This document shows, piece by piece, positions 6,232-14,615 of a stretch of DNA of 21,461 nt. Source of the DNA: an uncultured Prevotella sp. (GTDB lineage: Bacteria > Bacteroidota > Bacteroidia > Bacteroidales > Bacteroidaceae); assembly GCA_937906495.1 (NCBI GenBank), contig CALCVT010000122.1, positions 1-21,461 of the forward strand, written 5' to 3'. Position 1 is the stretch's first letter; each line of letters starts with the position of its first letter. The notes below the pieces were generated by a model. It was not told where the DNA came from. It did no database searches and saw nothing but the letters and a program-made list of their open reading frames with translations. Made by a program: the position numbers and the translations under genes.

Positions 6232-8442
6232 ATGAAACGTTTCATCCTGCCACTTGCAGGACTGCTCCTTTGCGGTGCAGGTTTTGCCCAGAACAACAAC
6301 GTTCCTTTTGCCAATACCATTCAGGTAACGTCAACGGACAATCAGGCAGAAATCATTAACAAAGCAGCCCACGTAGTACCTACGCCCAACCAGCTCAGAG
6401 CACTGCAAAACGAGTTTATAGCCTTTGTACATATTGGGCCAAACACCTTTACCCGCATGGAATGGGGTAATGGTATGGAAGATCCTAAAATTTTCGATCT
6501 CAAAGAACTCGACACCGACCAATGGTGCGAGGCTATGAAGGCGGCAGGCATGAAAATGGTAATTCTTACCGTTAAGCATCATGATGGCTTTGTGCTCTGG
6601 CAAAGCCGCTACACCAATCATGGCATCATGTCGACCAACTTCCGAGGAGGAAAGGGCGACATACTCAAAGACCTTTCGGCTTCGTGCAAAAAGTACGGCC
6701 TCAAACTGGGCATTTACCTTTCGCCTGCCGACCTTTACCAAATCGAAAATCCCCAAGGACTCTATGGCAACGGAAGCAAGTACAGCATGCGTACCATTCC
6801 ACGCGAAGTACCCGGCCGTCCTTTCAAGAACAAGACAAAATTCAAGTTCTACGTTGACGATTACAACGAATACTTCCTTAACCAACTCTTTGAACTGCTC
6901 ACCGAGTACGGACCAGTTGAGGAGTTGTGGTTTGATGGTGCACATCCCAAGCAGAAGGGTGGCCAGCAGTACCAATACAAAGCATGGGAAGAACTGATTC
7001 GCACCCTCGCTCCCAAGGCAGTAAGCTTTGGACGTAAAGACATCCGCTGGTGCGGCAATGAGGCCGGACAAACCCGTAGCACCGAATGGAATGTACTGCC
7101 CTATCAGGAGAATCCCGATACCATGTCGCGCTTTCCCGACATGACTCCCGATGACCTCGGCAGCCGTGAGAAACTCTATACGGCCAAATACCTGCACTAC
7201 CAGCAGGCCGAAACCAATACTTCAATACGCGAGGGCTGGTTCTATCGCGACGATGAACGCCAGCGTGTGCGCAGCACCGACGACGTGTTCGACATTTACG
7301 AACGTTCAGTAGGTGGCAACTCAACCTTCCTGCTCAACATTCCGCCCAACCGCGAGGGACGTTTCTCGCCTGCCGATGTCAAGGTCCTCCACGAAACAGG
7401 CGAACGCATCCGCGAAACATACGGCAAAAACCTGCTCAAGGGTGCCAAGGGCCCCAAGGCTTTGCTCGACAACAAGTACGACACCTTTGCCGAAATTACC
7501 GAACCCGTAATCATCACCCTCTCCAAGCCTGCCACCATTAACCGCCTGGTTCTGCAGGAACCGGTGGCACAACGCAGTGAACGCGTTGAAGAACATGCCA
7601 TTGACGCCTGGATGAATGGGGAGTGGAAAGAAATTGTACGTGCCACAAACATTGGTTACAAACGCATTCTACGTCTGCCCGAAGTAACCACCAACAAATT
7701 GCGCATCCGCATCCTCTCTTCGCGCCTTACACCGGCACTCTGCCAGATATCGGCCCACTATTATGCAGCCCGTCCGCCACAGCTTAGCATTCAACGCTCT
7801 GCCGACGGCATGGTTAGCATCGTTCCGCGCAAGCAGGACTTTGGCTGGAAATCGCACGGAGTGAATGCAACCGAAAACCTGAGTGCCGGCTACGAAATAT
7901 TCTATACAACCGATGGCTCTACGCCTACAGCACAGTCTACACGCTACACTGGCCCCTTCAATATGGAACGCGGCGAACTCAAGGCCATAGCTGTACTCAA
8001 CAATCAAGTGGGTGCACTCATGCACGAGCAAGTTTGTCTGCCCAAAGCTGGCTGGCAAATGCTCACCAGCAGTACAGATGGCAAACATGCCGTAGCCGAT
8101 GCTCTCGATGGAAATCCGCAAACCTATTGGATGAGCAGCAAGCAAGCTCCTCACTTCATGATGATTGCCTTCCCGAAGGAGCAGCAACTCAAAGGTTTTG
8201 CCTATACACCGCAGCAGGAACACAGCGAGGGCATGATGGCCAAGGGCGACATTTTGGTTAGCACTGATGGCGAACACTGGACCAAGGCCGAAAGCTTTGA
8301 ATTCGGTAACCTTATTAACGACCCCACTCAGCGCTTCCACTTCTTTAAGCAACCGGTTAACGCCCGGTTTGTCAAGATTAACGTTACTGAGACCACTTCA
8401 AACAGCCCTTCGGTAGCTGTTAGCGAGGTTGACTTCTTCTAA
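6232..8442 (+). CDS. secreted alpha-L-fucosidase (GH29) with accessory carbohydrate-binding domains
   Basis: Exported glycosidase that removes terminal L-fucose from glycans by a retaining mechanism. The start is ATG 6232, which places a type I signal peptide (MKRFILPLAGLLLCGAGFAQ) at the N-terminus; an upstream in-frame GTG at 6205 would bury it. The GH29 barrel covers about 30-395: HIGPNTFTRMEWGNG (67-81), VKHHDGF (114-120), nucleophile D235 in ELWFDGAHPK, and a GNEAG motif with E277 as candidate acid/base, as in the GH29-B subgroup. A beta-sandwich follows (about 405-512), then a chitobiase-C-terminal-like segment with YTTDGSTPT (558-566), then an F5/8-type (discoidin) module from about 605 to 736. 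The gene stands alone; no SusC/SusD pair or sulfatase is adjacent, so it is not an evident polysaccharide-utilisation locus. Linkage specificity cannot be read from sequence. Confidence 0.93.
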   Translation: MKRFILPLAGLLLCGAGFAQNNNVPFANTIQVTSTDNQAEIINKAAHVVPTPNQLRALQNEFIAFVHIGPNTFTRMEWGNGMEDPKIFDLKELDTDQWCEAMKAAGMKMVILTVKHHDGFVLWQSRYTNHGIMSTNFRGGKGDILKDLSASCKKYGLKLGIYLSPADLYQIENPQGLYGNGSKYSMRTIPREVPGRPFKNKTKFKFYVDDYNEYFLNQLFELLTEYGPVEELWFDGAHPKQKGGQQYQYKAWEELIRTLAPKAVSFGRKDIRWCGNEAGQTRSTEWNVLPYQENPDTMSRFPDMTPDDLGSREKLYTAKYLHYQQAETNTSIREGWFYRDDERQRVRSTDDVFDIYERSVGGNSTFLLNIPPNREGRFSPADVKVLHETGERIRETYGKNLLKGAKGPKALLDNKYDTFAEITEPVIITLSKPATINRLVLQEPVAQRSERVEEHAIDAWMNGEWKEIVRATNIGYKRILRLPEVTTNKLRIRILSSRLTPALCQISAHYYAARPPQLSIQRSADGMVSIVPRKQDFGWKSHGVNATENLSAGYEIFYTTDGSTPTAQSTRYTGPFNMERGELKAIAVLNNQVGALMHEQVCLPKAGWQMLTSSTDGKHAVADALDGNPQTYWMSSKQAPHFMMIAFPKEQQLKGFAYTPQQEHSEGMMAKGDILVSTDGEHWTKAESFEFGNLINDPTQRFHFFKQPVNARFVKINVTETTSNSPSVAVSEVDFF

Positions 8443-8463
8443 AAAAAACGCCTTTAAAGAATA

Positions 8464-8498
8464 AAAGGGCCGACTCTCATTGAGGGAGTCGGCCCTTT
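8464..8498 (+). terminator. strong hairpin terminator of the fucosidase gene
   Basis: AAAGGGCCGACTC (8464-8476) pairs perfectly over 13 bp with GAGTCGGCCCTTT (8486-8498) around a 9-nt loop, 22 bases after the stop codon. The flanking A and T bases make it usable in both directions, and it may also limit transcripts from the convergent antiporter gene. Confidence 0.8.
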
Positions 8499-8775
8499 AT
8501 GGTATATCAGTAAAGCACTGGGATATGCTGATTGCTTACACCGCCTGCAAGGCTACCATTGCCACAAAGCTGTGACCACATACACCGCTTTCAACTCAAC
8601 TGATTCAAGCGGCATATGCGTATGCCTTGGGAGTGAAATACAAGGTTTCTTCTTATCGTCATACAACAACGAACTGCACGCCGGGTAAGGGTAACGAAGA
8701 AAAAAGCATTTCTTCCATACAGAGCGTACCATCACGGCCCGTTACTGGCTACACTCAGCACCAATACCACATCAA
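8499..8775. other. intergenic sequence between fucosidase and antiporter genes
   Basis: After the terminator I see nothing with support here. Two short open frames on opposite strands (8553-8735 and the start of 8627-8818) have no recognisable motif, and no clear T-tailed hairpin follows the antiporter stop at 8776. Confidence 0.5.
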
Positions 8776-10215
8776 TTATATGCTGCAAACAGGCTTGCAT
8801 GAACGGGCTATCTTATAACCAACGGCAGCCGAAACAATACTCATAACCGGACTGAGCAGGTTGAAAAAACAAAAAGGCAGATAGGTGAGCGTAGCAACAT
8901 TCAAAATAGTAGCCTGCGTCATGCCGCAACTGTTCCAGGGTATGAGCGGCGAAGTTACCGTTACTGCATCTTCGGTGGTACGGCTCAGCAAACGACTCTC
9001 GTAGCCTGCGCTTCGGTACGCTTCGCCAAACATACTTCCCGTAAGGATGATGCTGATGTACTGGTCGGCCGTTACCAAATTCATAAACAAACCAGAACAT
9101 ACCGTAGAACCGACCAAACGCAAACGGGTACGCATGAACTTAACGAATACGGCCATTAAACTTTCGAGCATGCGGCTGGCCGTCATAGCACCACCAAAAC
9201 ACATGGCACACAATATGAGCCACACGGTATGGAGCATGCCCTCCATACCTCGCGTAGCCACCAGTTCGGTAAGGGCAGGATGCGAGGTCTGCAGGTTTGT
9301 TGCTCCGTAGCAACTCATCATCACGCCCTTAAAAAGATTAGCTTCGCCACTAATTTCGCGCAGCACATCGGGCTGAAACAGCAGGGCTGCCACACAGGCC
9401 AGAGCTGTCGACAGCGTAAGGGTTATGATGGAGGGTATCTTACGGGCAATGAGCATACCTGTAATCAAGGGAACAATCAGAAGCCAAGGCGTAATGGTGA
9501 AACGCTGGTCAAGACGCGAGGTAAACTCCTGTATGTGAGTAGATGGAACTGCATCAACGCTTAGCCCCAAAAACGTAAAGAGTACCAAAGCCAACACCAT
9601 GGCAGGCACCGTGGTCAACATCATATAACGTATATGCTTGAAGAGGGGAGTATCGGTTACAGAGGCTGCCAGAATGGTTGTTTCGGATAAAGGCGAAACC
9701 TTATCGCCAAAGTAGGCACCCGAAATAATAGCACCTGCTATCCAACCCTCATGAAAACCCTGCGCTTTACCAATGCCCATAAGCGCAATGCCAATGGTGG
9801 CAATTGTGGTCCAGGAACTACCAGTCATGAGCGATACCAGGGTGCATATCATGCAGGCTGAAGCCAGAAAAAAATCGGGATGAATAATGTGCATGCCATA
9901 ATAAATGAGCGTGGGCACCACTCCGCTTACCATCCACGCTCCACTTAAAGCACCAATAATGAGCAAAATAATGATGGAGGTAGCCACACCGGTTATATTG
10001 CGTGTAATGGCTTGTTCATAGTCCTTCCAGGGAATGTGACAATAAACCATACCAATAAGTACACACACGGCGGTTGTGACTAACAAGGATATTTGACTAC
10101 CGCCACTCAGGGCATCGCTGCCAAAAGTACGGATGGTAAAAAACAACATGGTAACCAATACCACTACTGGAATAAGCGCCACAAAGGGCGAAGGGAGTTT
10201 GACGGGTGTATTCAT
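8776..10215 (-). CDS. nhaC: Na+/H+ antiporter, NhaC family
   Basis: Inner-membrane secondary transporter expected to exchange sodium for protons in sodium and pH homeostasis. The 479 residues form 10 or more hydrophobic segments, starting with FVALIPVVVLVTMLFF (11-26). NhaC-type motifs are visible: LMTGSSWTTIATIG (129-142), GDKVSPLSETT (170-180), NLVTADQY (379-386) and PLIPWNSCG (423-431), the last two mirroring the first pair as in the inverted-repeat fold of the ion transporter superfamily. The start MNTPVKLPSP is 44 bases below a good -7 box. It is a single gene with no partner. Related members of this family exchange other substrates (for example malate-lactate antiporters), so the exact substrate is an inference. 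Confidence 0.9.
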   Translation of the reverse strand: MNTPVKLPSPFVALIPVVVLVTMLFFTIRTFGSDALSGGSQISLLVTTAVCVLIGMVYCHIPWKDYEQAITRNITGVATSIIILLIIGALSGAWMVSGVVPTLIYYGMHIIHPDFFLASACMICTLVSLMTGSSWTTIATIGIALMGIGKAQGFHEGWIAGAIISGAYFGDKVSPLSETTILAASVTDTPLFKHIRYMMLTTVPAMVLALVLFTFLGLSVDAVPSTHIQEFTSRLDQRFTITPWLLIVPLITGMLIARKIPSIITLTLSTALACVAALLFQPDVLREISGEANLFKGVMMSCYGATNLQTSHPALTELVATRGMEGMLHTVWLILCAMCFGGAMTASRMLESLMAVFVKFMRTRLRLVGSTVCSGLFMNLVTADQYISIILTGSMFGEAYRSAGYESRLLSRTTEDAVTVTSPLIPWNSCGMTQATILNVATLTYLPFCFFNLLSPVMSIVSAAVGYKIARSCKPVCSI

Positions 10216-10258
10216 TATAGTCTGTTTGTTTTAGTGAGAAGTTATCCTATTTCGACTG

Positions 10259-10266
10259 CAAATATA
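10259..10266 (-). promoter_or_regulatory. putative -7 box of the antiporter gene
   Basis: TATATTTG on the minus strand is a perfect TAnnTTTG match, predicting a start near 10252 and a leader of about 37 nt. No -33 TTTG is seen at normal spacing. Confidence 0.45.
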
Positions 10267-10707
10267 CATTCTACCCATCATTATCTGCCTATTTTATGCA
10301 GATTTCAAGTATACACTCCTCCGTTTATTCATTTATACACTATTCGTTTTGAAAAATTGGTATAGCCTACGCTGACGCTGTGTTCTTCTGCAGCAATTGC
10401 AAAATTGCCATGTATGTTCTCAATAACATAGCATCTGGCATATAACAAGACTCTGCGTAATAATTAACCGGGCAAATGTGCTTCTAACAACTTAAGTGCA
10501 TGGCATGAAGGTGGATTTCACACAATACGTATGCCGGATATTTATATATATTAAGACACAGAATCATTTTTAAGCATCCTATAATTATTTATAAAAGTAC
10601 ATGTTTGCTAAATTGGCTCTCCATAACCATAAGTCAAAAACTACATGTTGCAAACTACCATGCGTACTATCAAAAACTTAGAGAGCAATTAAACAGTTGG
10701 AATAAAC

Positions 10708-10733
10708 CACCCCTAAAGCATCACAAAGGGGTG
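10708..10733. repeat. small inverted repeat inside the left flank of the array
   Basis: CACCCCT (10708-10714) pairs with AGGGGTG (10727-10733) around 12 bases. It forms part of the left flanking repeat of the 21-bp array. Confidence 0.5.
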
Positions 10734-10766
10734 CAATATCTGATTGAAACGACAATATTATCAAAC

Positions 10767-10850
10767 GGGGCCTCAGAAAATTCTAATGGCGCGACAGAAA
10801 TTTCTATCGCAGCGACAGAAAATTCTATCGGGGCTGTAGAATTTTCTAAA
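10767..10850. repeat. array of four 21-bp units with palindromic AT cores
   Basis: Four 10-bp cores, AGAAAATTCT (10775-10784), AGAAATTTCT (10796-10805), AGAAAATTCT (10817-10826) and AGAATTTTCT (10838-10847), start exactly 21 bp apart. The second is a perfect palindrome; the fourth is the reverse complement of the first and third. Units 2 and 3 share GCGACAGAAA and TTCTATCG contexts. The exact two-helical-turn spacing puts every core on the same face of the DNA. Because 21 is a multiple of three the array stays open in frame and would encode a 7-residue repeat, but codon and residue content do not look like a normal protein. Confidence 0.8.
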
Positions 10851-10954
10851 TCCGCACCTTATCATAGGCGAGGTTGCACCATTTTTCAGGAATAGAATGG
10901 AGTTAGAATTCAAAAAGCGAACATATAATATCACAACGCAACTAAACAAAATCA

Positions 10955-10978
10955 GCTGACCTGTTGCAACAAGTCAGC
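10955..10978. repeat. 24-bp near-perfect palindrome
   Basis: GCTGAC (10955-10960) and GTCAGC (10973-10978) flank the self-complementary TGTTGCAACA (10962-10971), with one unmatched pair between. In minus-strand RNA that pair is a wobble and a short ATTTTG follows, so a minus-strand terminator is possible, though no minus-strand gene feeds it. A protein-binding site is the alternative. Confidence 0.5.
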
Positions 10979-11335
10979 CGCTACGTCATTTCAAATCATC
11001 TGTCATTATTAAACTTTTTAAAGATACATAATTATTTGTCGTTTTCCAAATATTCTATGTCGGAGGTACGCTGCAAGCCCCTCCACACCTGCCGCCTTAT
11101 TTTATAAATTAAGCTAAAAACCTATACATACTCTATCGTAGTACTTCAGGTCGTTAAGAACAAAAGTTTATTGCTAAGGCAAGAATCTGCCCAAAAGTTT
11201 GATGGTGTGCGGCAAGTAATACTTCTCAAGCAAACGAATGCGCAGCTGATCAATAACAGTACAAACTAATAGCAACAACAAGGGCCACAAACGGCTTATA
11301 AAGTGCAAAGATGATAAAAAATATTCATGCAACAA

Positions 11336-11365
11336 GTTGTTCGAAATAGTATTTTTGTATATTTG
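11336..11365 (+). promoter_or_regulatory. putative promoter of the secreted protein gene
   Basis: TATATTTG (11358-11365) is a perfect -7 match and GTTG (11336-11339) lies 18 bp upstream as a 3-of-4 match to the -33 box. The predicted leader is about 105 nt, longer than for the other genes in the window. Confidence 0.5.
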
Positions 11366-11477
11366 CCTACGAGTGAACAATGAGTTCGGAAGTAGATGGC
11401 TGCTATGCAACTGGTAGTATACAGGCTACGTTGCCACGTTCGACTCAAATCAAGAACTTTAAACAATAAATGTAGAT

Positions 11478-12611
11478 ATGAAAACCTGGACCCAACAAGC
11501 CGCCGGGCTGCTGACAATGTGCGCCATTTGCCTGCCCTTGCAAGCCCAAAAGCCCACAACTAAAGAAGCCCACTCAAAATCACGCAGCTATACCGAAATA
11601 TCGACCCAAACTGATTTAACAAAAAATCAACGCGTTTTTAAAAGTTCGGATGGCTATCGCCTGGTTCTGAAAACAGGCCAAGCTCCGCAAAACAGGGAAC
11701 TACGCGTATATAATGCCAAATCGCAAATTAAGCTATGGGCCGGTTTGGCTTCGGAAATGGGAACCTATAGTTTTGTGGCCACCCTGCCTTTGAAAAAGGA
11801 ATTTCCGCATGGAGGATTCTACGCAACAACCAATATTGACTTGTTGACAGAACAGATGACACAACCGGACCAATACACCCGCTGTGCTCTGCCCGCATCC
11901 GAAATGGCTGTCATGAAATTAGCATTCGACACACCTATAAACTCCTCGATTTTTGACCGTTTTTGCTTGAAAAGAAACAGTGCAGGAAATATTATCGAAG
12001 TGTATGACAGCATCAAGGGAAAAAGTATTAAAGCACCGGAACAAGGGAACATCCGATTTGAATTAAAGCCCAACAGCGCATTCTGGACTAATGACCTGGA
12101 AGGGGGACATGTACTGCTAAACTTTTACGTGCATCCCGTTAATACTCAATTTAAGGCATGGACACAGCAAAAATACTGCTTTTACCAATTGCAAATGGAA
12201 CAGCAGTACAACGCAAACCAGGATTTAGAGTGCGTAAAACTTTATTCACCTGATACGCAAAAACTCCTGTTAACCAAAAAACGTGTGCCCCAGGCAGACG
12301 GCACTGTGGCCTACGAAACTACCTACCCTAACCGCAAAGACCTGGTACGACAGGTGTGGAAAAATGGACGTCTGCAATTGCGCGAAACCATCAGCAGCTA
12401 CGGCACAGTGGTACTGCAAACTGTACTAAGCCCAACGCAGGACGGCAAATCGTATATCATGTACGACAAAAAATACGATTATAATCAAAAAAAGCTGGTA
12501 CGCGTGTCAGAAAAACGCGTAGACCGTGCTGCCTTTGAAAAAGTGTGGCAAGAGAGTCAGGAAATGAGTATGCAACGTGAACTCGAGGCTACCTGGAATG
12601 GCAAATTTTAA
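11478..12611 (+). CDS. secreted protein of unknown function
   Basis: I do not recognise this 377-residue protein. The N-terminus MKTWTQQAAGLLTMCAICLP with LQAQ is a type I signal peptide, cleaved near residue 23 or 24; the cysteines in it do not fit a lipobox. The mature part has no membrane segment and appears rich in beta strands with alternating polar and hydrophobic residues. The C-terminal third has short strand-turn units (YETTYPNRKDLVRQVWKNGR, then YDKKYDYNQKKLVRVSEKR) that loosely recall beta-repeat proteins of Bacteroidota, followed by a charged helix to the end. Expected location is periplasm or outside the cell. The gene is a single unit with its own promoter and a strong terminator, convergent with the ABC exporter gene. 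No catalytic motif is visible. Confidence 0.85.
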   Translation: MKTWTQQAAGLLTMCAICLPLQAQKPTTKEAHSKSRSYTEISTQTDLTKNQRVFKSSDGYRLVLKTGQAPQNRELRVYNAKSQIKLWAGLASEMGTYSFVATLPLKKEFPHGGFYATTNIDLLTEQMTQPDQYTRCALPASEMAVMKLAFDTPINSSIFDRFCLKRNSAGNIIEVYDSIKGKSIKAPEQGNIRFELKPNSAFWTNDLEGGHVLLNFYVHPVNTQFKAWTQQKYCFYQLQMEQQYNANQDLECVKLYSPDTQKLLLTKKRVPQADGTVAYETTYPNRKDLVRQVWKNGRLQLRETISSYGTVVLQTVLSPTQDGKSYIMYDKKYDYNQKKLVRVSEKRVDRAAFEKVWQESQEMSMQRELEATWNGKF

Positions 12612-12745
12612 TCAGAATACCAAGAAGAATTTATCCTTTGAACAAAAGCCCACTATTACGAGCTGAAAACTACGGCTCCTCATGGGACCACTAACGAGCA
12701 GCCTGCGCCTAAAAAACTAAGGGCTGAGCCTTTCTATACAACGTT

Positions 12746-12791
12746 ATCCCCCTTACTGCAGCCCAAACGGAACAAGAGCAGTAAGGGGGAT
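12746..12791. terminator. strong hairpin between convergent genes
   Basis: Positions 12746-12759 pair perfectly over 14 bp with 12778-12791 (core CCCCCTTACTGC with GCAGTAAGGGGG) around an 18-nt loop. It lies between the plus-strand secreted protein gene and the minus-strand ABC gene and probably stops transcripts from both sides; T-rich sequence is short on each side. Confidence 0.7.
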
Positions 12792-12896
12792 TTGCTTGAT
12801 TGACACTGAAGGAGAATAGGTTTTCGGAAAAGCACTGCAATCGCTACACAACTCTATGCATCCGAAAACATCAAGCAACATAGTTGTACATACAGT

Positions 12897-14579
12897 TTAC
12901 GCTTGCAAACGGTCCAAACGGAGCGTATGCGTACAAAGGGCTGCCAACCCCTCGCGATGAGTGATGAGAATTAGGGTTTTACTATGCAACACTGACTTTA
13001 GGCGCTCCAAAAGCACAGACTCTGTTTCGTTATCGAGCGCCGATGAAGGCTCATCGAGCAACAAGACACTGCCCGGGCGTAATAAGGCACGTGCTATGGC
13101 TATGCGCTGCGCCTGACCCTCGCTCAATCCATACCCCTTTTCGCCACAGCGGGTGTCCAGTTTTTCGGGCAATTCGCCCACAAAGTCTGCAGCAGCAGTA
13201 TACAAAGCCTGCCACAGTTCTGCATCGGTAGCAGCAGGTTTTCCCATAAGCAAATTGTCGCGGATGGTGCCGCTTAGTAAGGTGTTTCCCTGCGGAACTA
13301 CCGACAAATTGCATCGCGTGAGCGGCGAGGCCTCAGCAGTAGCTTTGCCGCTGTAAAACTCCAGACTACCGGAATCTGGCTGCAAAAGCCCCAGCATCAA
13401 ACGCAGCAGCGTGCTTTTGCCAGCACCGGTTTCACCTACTACTGCTGTAAGACTACCGGGTTGAAAGTCATAACTGAAATGCTGCAAGATGGGACGTTTT
13501 CCATCAGGATAAGTAAAGCAAAGGTTTGCTGCACGGATACCAGCCACGCCGGGCAAGCGGACGGGTTCGCCTTTGACTTCCGTTTCCATGCCCAACAGTC
13601 CCTGCAACCTTTCGACCGAAGTAAGCAAGCGGGTAAAAGCCGGAACTTTTTTGCCTAATTCGACAACCGGACGCTGTATGCGCGATACCAACTGCAAAAA
13701 AGCGGTGAGTGTACCAAACGTAATGGTACCATGAAGCAGTCCATTTATACCCCATAAAAAGGCAACCAAATAGCCTGTCATAAAACCTAACTGCACAATG
13801 GTACCCGAAAAAAGCGAATAGTCATTTTGCCGCATAATGAGTTGACGCAAATGCTGCTGCAACAACTTGAGACTACTTGAAGCACGATCGGTTTGCTCGA
13901 GTGTTCGCAAAAGCACCCGGTGCTGTAAATGCTCCTGCAAATGACTCTGAATATCACTACCGGTACTACGAATGCCGGCTGTGAGACAACGCATACGACG
14001 CACATAGCTTTTGCTCAGTAACAGAGCCACAGGCATAATAAAAACTAAAGCCCAAACAAGGCGGTTGTCGAGCATCCACAGAAAATACAGGGCAAAGACA
14101 AATTCAACAAAGGTAATGATTGCTACAGGAAGTTCTGTCAGCAACTGAGTGGAAACCATGCTCACATCTTCGCCCAAACGATTCATTACATCGCCCGTAT
14201 GCAGTGGGTGTTTACCACTCCAGCGGCTTGTCATAACATGATTAAAGATGCGCCGGCGCAGGGTGTTGCGGAAATCTGTACTCACACGGGTAGCCATACG
14301 ACTCAATGCAACTGAAAAAGCCGTACGAAGCAACAGGGCTATAACTAATATCACGACATAAATCCTCAGAGAGCCGGCCTCGCCCTGTGTTGCAAGGTCG
14401 ACCAGCATTTTGGTAGCCCATATGCCCACAAAGATAAGAAGCACATGGAGTGTGCCCACTAAACTTTGAAGAGCAATATACAAGCGATAGCCTTTTGCAA
14501 CATGCCAAAGCCACACAATGCAGTCTTTTATACTCATCGAAAAACTGTGATTTGGAATTTGTTTAAGCAGCACATCCAT
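12897..14579 (-). CDS. ABC exporter, fused permease and ATP-binding domains
   Basis: Inner-membrane half-transporter that should act as a homodimer, exporting a substrate with ATP. The 560 residues hold a type I exporter transmembrane domain of about six helices (roughly 30-320; for example LHVLLIFVGIWATKMLV and AIITFVEFVFALYFLWML), then a complete nucleotide-binding domain: Walker A GETGAGKS (382-389), Q-loop Q430, signature LSEGQ (485-489), Walker B VLLLDE (505-510) and H-loop H541. It lacks the N-terminal C39 peptidase domain of bacteriocin exporters. It starts 36 bases after the S26-like protease gene, on the same strand and without a terminator between, so the two are very likely one operon. 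Substrate is unknown; lipid, drug or peptide export are all possible, and the protease neighbour makes a peptide the more interesting option. Confidence 0.93.
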   Translation of the reverse strand: MDVLLKQIPNHSFSMSIKDCIVWLWHVAKGYRLYIALQSLVGTLHVLLIFVGIWATKMLVDLATQGEAGSLRIYVVILVIALLLRTAFSVALSRMATRVSTDFRNTLRRRIFNHVMTSRWSGKHPLHTGDVMNRLGEDVSMVSTQLLTELPVAIITFVEFVFALYFLWMLDNRLVWALVFIMPVALLLSKSYVRRMRCLTAGIRSTGSDIQSHLQEHLQHRVLLRTLEQTDRASSSLKLLQQHLRQLIMRQNDYSLFSGTIVQLGFMTGYLVAFLWGINGLLHGTITFGTLTAFLQLVSRIQRPVVELGKKVPAFTRLLTSVERLQGLLGMETEVKGEPVRLPGVAGIRAANLCFTYPDGKRPILQHFSYDFQPGSLTAVVGETGAGKSTLLRLMLGLLQPDSGSLEFYSGKATAEASPLTRCNLSVVPQGNTLLSGTIRDNLLMGKPAATDAELWQALYTAAADFVGELPEKLDTRCGEKGYGLSEGQAQRIAIARALLRPGSVLLLDEPSSALDNETESVLLERLKSVLHSKTLILITHREGLAALCTHTLRLDRLQA

Positions 14580-14615
14580 CAGGCCAATAACTGCCGGAAT
14601 GAAGTGCTGCCATTT

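Larger units (their letters stand above)
10706..10889. repeat. imperfect direct repeats flanking the 21-bp array
   Basis: The segment around 10706-10743 (CACCCCT...AAGGGGTGCAATAT) resembles that around 10852-10889 (GCACCTTAT...GAGGTTGCACCAT) with small gaps. Read in the same plus frame they give HHKGVQYLIE and HRRGCTIFQE. Together with the array they look like one unit of about 180 bp. The alignment was made by eye and is only moderate. Confidence 0.4.
10216..11477. other. 1.26-kb region without a convincing gene
   Basis: Between the divergent antiporter gene and the secreted protein gene. Base composition is AT-rich and I recognise no protein. Structured parts are the 21-bp palindromic array (10767-10850), its flanking repeats (10706-10889), a 24-bp palindrome (10955-10978), and the promoter at 11336-11365. 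I see nothing in 10270-10600 or 10990-11330. A 96-codon open frame at 10605-10895 is largely made of the repeat array and is probably not a gene. Confidence 0.7.

Noticed and set aside
8553..8818. Short open frames on both strands between fucosidase and antiporter genes
   Set aside because: They overlap each other, have no promoter support, and show no protein features.
10605..10895. 96-codon plus-strand open frame over the 21-bp array
   Set aside because: Over half of it is the repeat array and flanks, which stay open only because 21 is a multiple of three. No promoter or recognisable protein feature supports it, though a small expressed protein cannot be fully excluded.
11174..11559. Minus-strand short frames upstream of the secreted protein gene
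   Set aside because: They overlap its promoter and signal-peptide region and show no motif.
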